The translations under genes and the position numbers were made by a program. Positions 57,991 through 64,000 of a DNA stretch of 64,000 nucleotides are shown here, piece by piece (the first letter of the stretch is position 1; every line of letters begins with the position of its first letter). The notes under the pieces are model-generated. The model did not search any database. It had not been told where the DNA came from and worked only from the letters and a program-made list of their open reading frames with translations. Source of the DNA: Odontocerum albicorne (lineage: Eukaryota > Arthropoda > Insecta > Trichoptera > Odontoceridae); the NCBI GenBank assembly GCA_949825065.1, contig OX463845.1:25088728-25152727 (forward strand), in the 5' to 3' direction.

Positions 57991-58991
57991 TTTATTGACA
58001 GATTAAAAATATTCAAACATAAATATATAAGTTGAGTGTCAGAATAGGAAAGTAGTGACTGCGATCATTAGTTTAGGTACTTCTCCGCATCTGCATATGT
58101 TCAGATAAAAACATATATGATAAGAAAACCGCAAAAAACTTTCCGCAAGAAGACGAACTACAAATACACCTTTGTAGATCTCCCGATATGTGATAGTAAC
58201 ACTTTCCGCTTTATGTGTAGTGTAGTGTATTTGTGTAGTGTTCATATACCATAATAAATTTTGACAAGTCGAAATGAATGGTACTATAATATTGTAGACT
58301 ATTATTTTAGCAGATTTTGGTACTGTCTTGTTCGAGTACATGAGTATATGTTTTAATACCTCATTGAATTTGCAAGCCCAATTACACAGAAGAAACCCAC
58401 TTGGAAGACTGAGAGATAAGATAGGTTTCTAGACAACACGTGTCCAGATCTAAGGAGGTTGAGAGCGGAGGGAAACTGATGGAAAACAAGTAACCGATCA
58501 GCTTTGATATAAATTTTTCAGGAAGTTAATATGTACACTCATTTCAGTTAATAATGTTAGAACTTACTTTAGTTCTAGATCAAATCCACGTGAAATCTTG
58601 AAGTATTAATTAAGAGGTTCTCATGGGAATCTGAACTTCTTGAGAAAGTCAGCGATACATTTTTAATTTTCAGGCTAAAGTTTTTCTGCAAAGCAATTTT
58701 GAAAAAGAAAATATACCCCGGAGACTTTTATATGGCGTAACTGGGCCAAAATTGAACGGCAATTATAGTTGAAAAATGAGATACTTGAATTAGTTAGACA
58801 AGAATAAAATTAATGTATCCCTATATCACAGCAATCTTTCAACTTTGGTTTTGTGACACCCCTGAGTGTTGTTAAAGTGTGAGTTTATTGCATAAGTTGC
58901 GCAAAAATCATACTTTATTTATTCACAAAGTTATTTTTATTTTTTTAATAATCCACTCTATCCATTCATTTAGATCAAGATGATACAGATT
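57991..58991. other. unassigned AT-rich DNA
   Basis: Nothing recognised. Confidence 0.4.
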
Positions 58992-59768
58992 TCTTGAATA
59001 GCGTGGGGTCGGGAGACATATTGTCTTTGTCTCCCGTAATCGACCCTTTGGGTTAAGAACCATTTGAGTAATAATAAATAAATAAATAAATAAATATTAG
59101 GTTTATTGACAGCAACATAGTATGTACAAGATCAAATCTGAATAACATTTCTAAAAACACATAAATTGCAGACAATACATCAGACGCAGAAGCTATCAAA
59201 AGGTCTGGGCTCATCTAATAGCATCCCCTCGGCCAAAATACACCCCACCAATATAGGGCGAACCCAGCCACGGGGACACCAGATGTTTTTCAGCCCACAC
59301 CCTTAGACACGTAGAAACAGGAATATATACAAAAAAATAAACACAGAAAATAAATATAGTAGATGACAAAAAAAGAAAAACAGAAAAAAACACATTCAAG
59401 AGACAGTACACCAAAAGGTCCGGGCTCATCCCACAAACATTCCCACGGCCGAGATACACCCCACCAATGTAGGGCGAACCCGACCGCAAGGGCATCAGGG
59501 GGCTTTCATCCCACACCCCCGCATATCTAGATTAAAGAATAAATATAATAAAAAAGAAAAAAGAAATCAAGTAAATCACATCTCTCTATTGCACGTATTG
59601 GAAATACACCGCATATGGATAGGCAACAACCCTCGCTCACATCTAGTGTGTACGAGTATTGTAACTGGACGAATTCTTTAACCAGACTGGTACCATTTTT
59701 TACTATTATTAGAAACTGAAACTTCTGGCTGTGACGAGCGTCTCACCAACTTGACCACGGAGATCACA
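58992..59768 (-). repeat. SINE-B copy split by a family F insertion
   Basis: The tail part is 58,992-59,069 (GAATAGCGTGGGGTCGGGAG, TCTCCCGTAATCGACC, GGGTTAAGAACCATTTGAGT). The body and head are 59,584-59,768 (CACGTATTGGAAATACACCG, CTCACATCTAGTGTGTACGA, TGGACGAATTCTTTAACCAG, CTTGACCACGGAGATC). Family F lies between. GAGTAAT and AAGTAAA beside the insert may be a weak target duplication. Confidence 0.8.
59070..59583 (-). repeat. dispersed repeat family F, long copy
   Basis: (AAAT)n at the left, then GGTTTATTGACAGCAACATA, and two direct copies of a GC-richer block of about 110 bases. The copies share AAAGGTCTGGGCTCATCTAA / AAAGGTCCGGGCTCATCCCA and ATACACCCCACCAATRTAGG (59,197-59,310 and 59,415-59,525). 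A 101-codon ORF across it contains GSPYIGGVYLGRG twice, because of the duplication. Probably the 3' region of an unknown LINE. Confidence 0.75.
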
Positions 59769-60059
59769 AAATGAATTAAACATAACTGTTTCTTAGAAAA
59801 GTTTTAACTAGGTTGACTGTAATTTGAAAATGTGTAATTGTTCGTAAATTCCAGTCATTACAAGAAAGATATTCTAGCGCACTGTGAAAGTGGAGCTGGA
59901 GTAAAAAATAGCATGAGTATAGTCTTTCTGAAAAGCCATACATTGTAAGATTTATTGAGCGGATAAGCATTTTTTATTTGATATACAAACATATGCCCCT
60001 ATTTCAATATACAATGAAATATAGTTGTAACATATTTTGGGATATTATCATAATATACA

Positions 60060-60345
60060 ATAATTAAATAAAGTGATTATTGATCTTTATGAAATTTATG
60101 AACAACATACATATTCGTAGTGAAATTAAAAGCGAGATATCATCAATCAAAGGAAAAGGAAGGGATGGTGGAGAAGAATGAAAAATCGGGAATGAAACAC
60201 GTTTTATTACTGACTAGAAATTAAATTATTTTCAGTTGCTTCTTAAAGCATGCCAAGGACGGACCGAATCTAACATAGGTTTGTACTCACTGTATGGACA
60301 GTAAAAAACGACGTAAAAAAAGAAGAGCGGTGAAATGGGAAGGCC
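60060..60345 (+). repeat. dispersed repeat family D, copy 2
   Basis: CATCAATCAAAGGAAAAGGA, CGGGAATGAAACACGTTTTA, ACTCACTGTATGGACAGTAA and AAAAAGAAGAGCGGTGAAAT, in the order of the 49.0-49.3 kb copy, with extra bases in the middle. Confidence 0.65.
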
Positions 60346-60624
60346 AATAAACAATTTCTTCTTGAGCGTAGCGCCAGTTCATTATCAGAAAGAAGCAGAA
60401 AATTTTCGGCGAGTTAAGAGGCGGCGGCGAGACAGTTAAGGATGTTATACAATAGAGATAGTATGTGAATTTGGCATCTATTTCTCACGTTCAAGCAGTT
60501 TATCTCCTTCTGGTATGAATAATGATTCATGAAAATGAAAAAGTGAAATACAATAGATTGCATATCTAACCATTATTTATTTCTTATACTTACATGTTCT
60601 CCGGTAACTTAAGTACATTAATTT

Positions 60625-60900
60625 ATTTTTTACTTTGTCCACATGGTTATACCTGGTACATCTGACGGGCTAAATAATTTCTAACAACGAACCAGTTTAT
60701 CATGGATACGTTAAATTGTTTCAATCCATGACAGATTTTACAAAAAAGTACTCGTTCAAATTTTAGTAAAAAAACGAATAAATGACTAACCTCAAACGAG
60801 AATAGTAGAACTAAGGGAAAGGAAATTTTTGTACATGGAAAAATACGTTAAAATAATGTTCTGAGTAACGTAATATTTTTTCAATTATCACCTTACCTAG
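60625..60900 (+). repeat. dispersed repeat family E, copy 2
   Basis: GACGGGCTAAATAATTTCTA, ACAACGAACCAGTTTATCAT, then ACAGATTTTACAAAAAA and GTAATATTTTTTCAATTATC follow the order of the 39.7-40.0 kb copy but are more diverged. Confidence 0.5.
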
Positions 60901-61095
60901 TCATAATTAAAAACACATATATATTGTTTTCTCCAATTTTCGCTAAAAAAGTTTTCAGAAAATGATACTTTTTTACTAAGTGTAACATTAGTTTAATATT
61001 AATTTATTGTCTATGCACAATCGATTGAAAATTTATTGTTTATTGTATGTGTCAAATAAATACCACCTTAAATTTTCAAATAAATACCAGCTTAA

Positions 61096-61331
61096 CACGT
61101 TCGCTGCTAAAGACGCCCATGGCCGTCATCACATTTTTTGTAGAGACGCTGATGACGCCCGTTGCGCTTCATTCGATTCTCTTTGTTTGTATGGTACCGA
61201 ATATTTTAAGATTTTAAGGTTTCCGTAAGATTTTAAGGTTTCGAAAATACCGTAAGATTTTAAGGTTTCGAAAATATTATTTTTTTCAGTACCTCTACAC
61301 TATTCTATAAATACATACCGCAGTCAACGTG
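61096..61331. mobile_element. piggyBac-like MITE with TTAA ends
   Basis: TTAA at 61,092-61,095 and 61,332-61,335 flank ends CACGTTCGCTGC and, in complement, CACGTTGACTGC. A TTAA duplication with a CACGTTnnCTGC end is typical of piggyBac-type MITEs. Length is 236 bases and there is no gene. Inside, the word GTAAGATTTTAAGGTTTCG is repeated (61,226-61,280), with a third partial copy before it. Confidence 0.78.
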
Positions 61332-63937
<2,606 letters not shown>

Positions 63938-64000
63938 CACCGTTGCCTAGTTGGTCAGAAGACACCGTCGCCTAATTGGCCTAAGACGCCTGTGTCACAA
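63938..64000 (+). repeat. SINE head cut by the window end, with doubled A box
   Basis: CACCGTTGCCTAGTTGGTCA is followed 22 bases on by CACCGTCGCCTAATTGGCCT, then AAGACGCCTGTG. The A-box region is present twice in tandem. The B box and body lie beyond the window. Confidence 0.75.

Noticed and set aside
59211..59516. 101-codon minus ORF with a repeated GSPYIGGVY motif as a repeat protein
   Set aside because: The repetition comes from a duplicated non-coding block in repeat family F, and the AT-rich middle encodes only low-complexity hydrophobic residues.

Overview
This window looks like nuclear DNA from an arthropod, most likely an insect. It is strongly AT-rich and has no compact operon-like coding. 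It contains a mauritiana-type mariner relative, fragments of several insect-type LINE families, hAT-like and piggyBac-like MITEs, and dozens of tRNA-derived SINE copies in both orientations. The octamer TACGAGTA (or TACTCGTA) appears far more often than base composition predicts. I cannot place the order from sequence alone. I found no intact host protein gene, tRNA, rRNA or CRISPR array, so the window reads as intergenic or intronic DNA built mostly from decayed mobile elements.

Layout. 0-6.6 kb: SINE and LINE remnants and a 250-bp near-perfect hairpin at about 2.2 kb. 6.67-7.32 kb: eleven nearly identical 59-bp tandem repeats. 7.55-10.03 kb: a nested pair. An internally deleted Tc1/mariner-type element, with TA duplications, is interrupted beside its stop codon by a 1.92-kb DNA transposon. 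The inserted element has its own inverted repeats, a 5-bp target duplication, subterminal repeats and a broken gene for an arthropod protein with a YSDxCxxQNRN block. 12-15.9 kb: LINE reverse-transcriptase ends and SINEs. 16-23 kb: mostly unassigned AT-rich DNA with three SINEs. 24-25.5 kb: LINE ends, including a 3'-end insertion with poly-A and a 14-bp target duplication. 26-32.4 kb: dense SINEs and LINE tails, including a SINE inserted in a SINE. 33-44.3 kb: several LINE fragments, a degenerate minisatellite and more SINEs. 45.7-46.6 kb: a broken mariner transposase gene fused at its 3' end to a SINE tail. 48.2-48.8 kb: a hAT-like MITE carrying a SINE. 49.7-50.5 kb and 62.8-63.4 kb: long (TA)n arrays. 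54.6-57.7 kb: an inverted repeat around a LINE tail and two more LINE fragments. 59-61.3 kb: a repeat inserted in a SINE, and a piggyBac-like MITE with TTAA ends. The window ends inside another SINE head.

How the parts relate. Two SINE families share one tRNA-like promoter head but have different bodies. Below, SINE-A means the family with the GGTTGGAAGAGATTGCCA tail block. SINE-B means the family whose body ends near GAAGACAATATTGTC. LINE fragments are mostly 5'-truncated 3' ends. They are recognised by FADD, SETW or YGVEVW, FGHV, GRGRP or GKRARGRGPMRW, and final DRxxW motifs, so they represent several clades. The most unusual object is the 7,664-9,587 transposon. It suggests that a widespread 'uncharacterised' arthropod protein family is, at least here, the gene of a cut-and-paste element.
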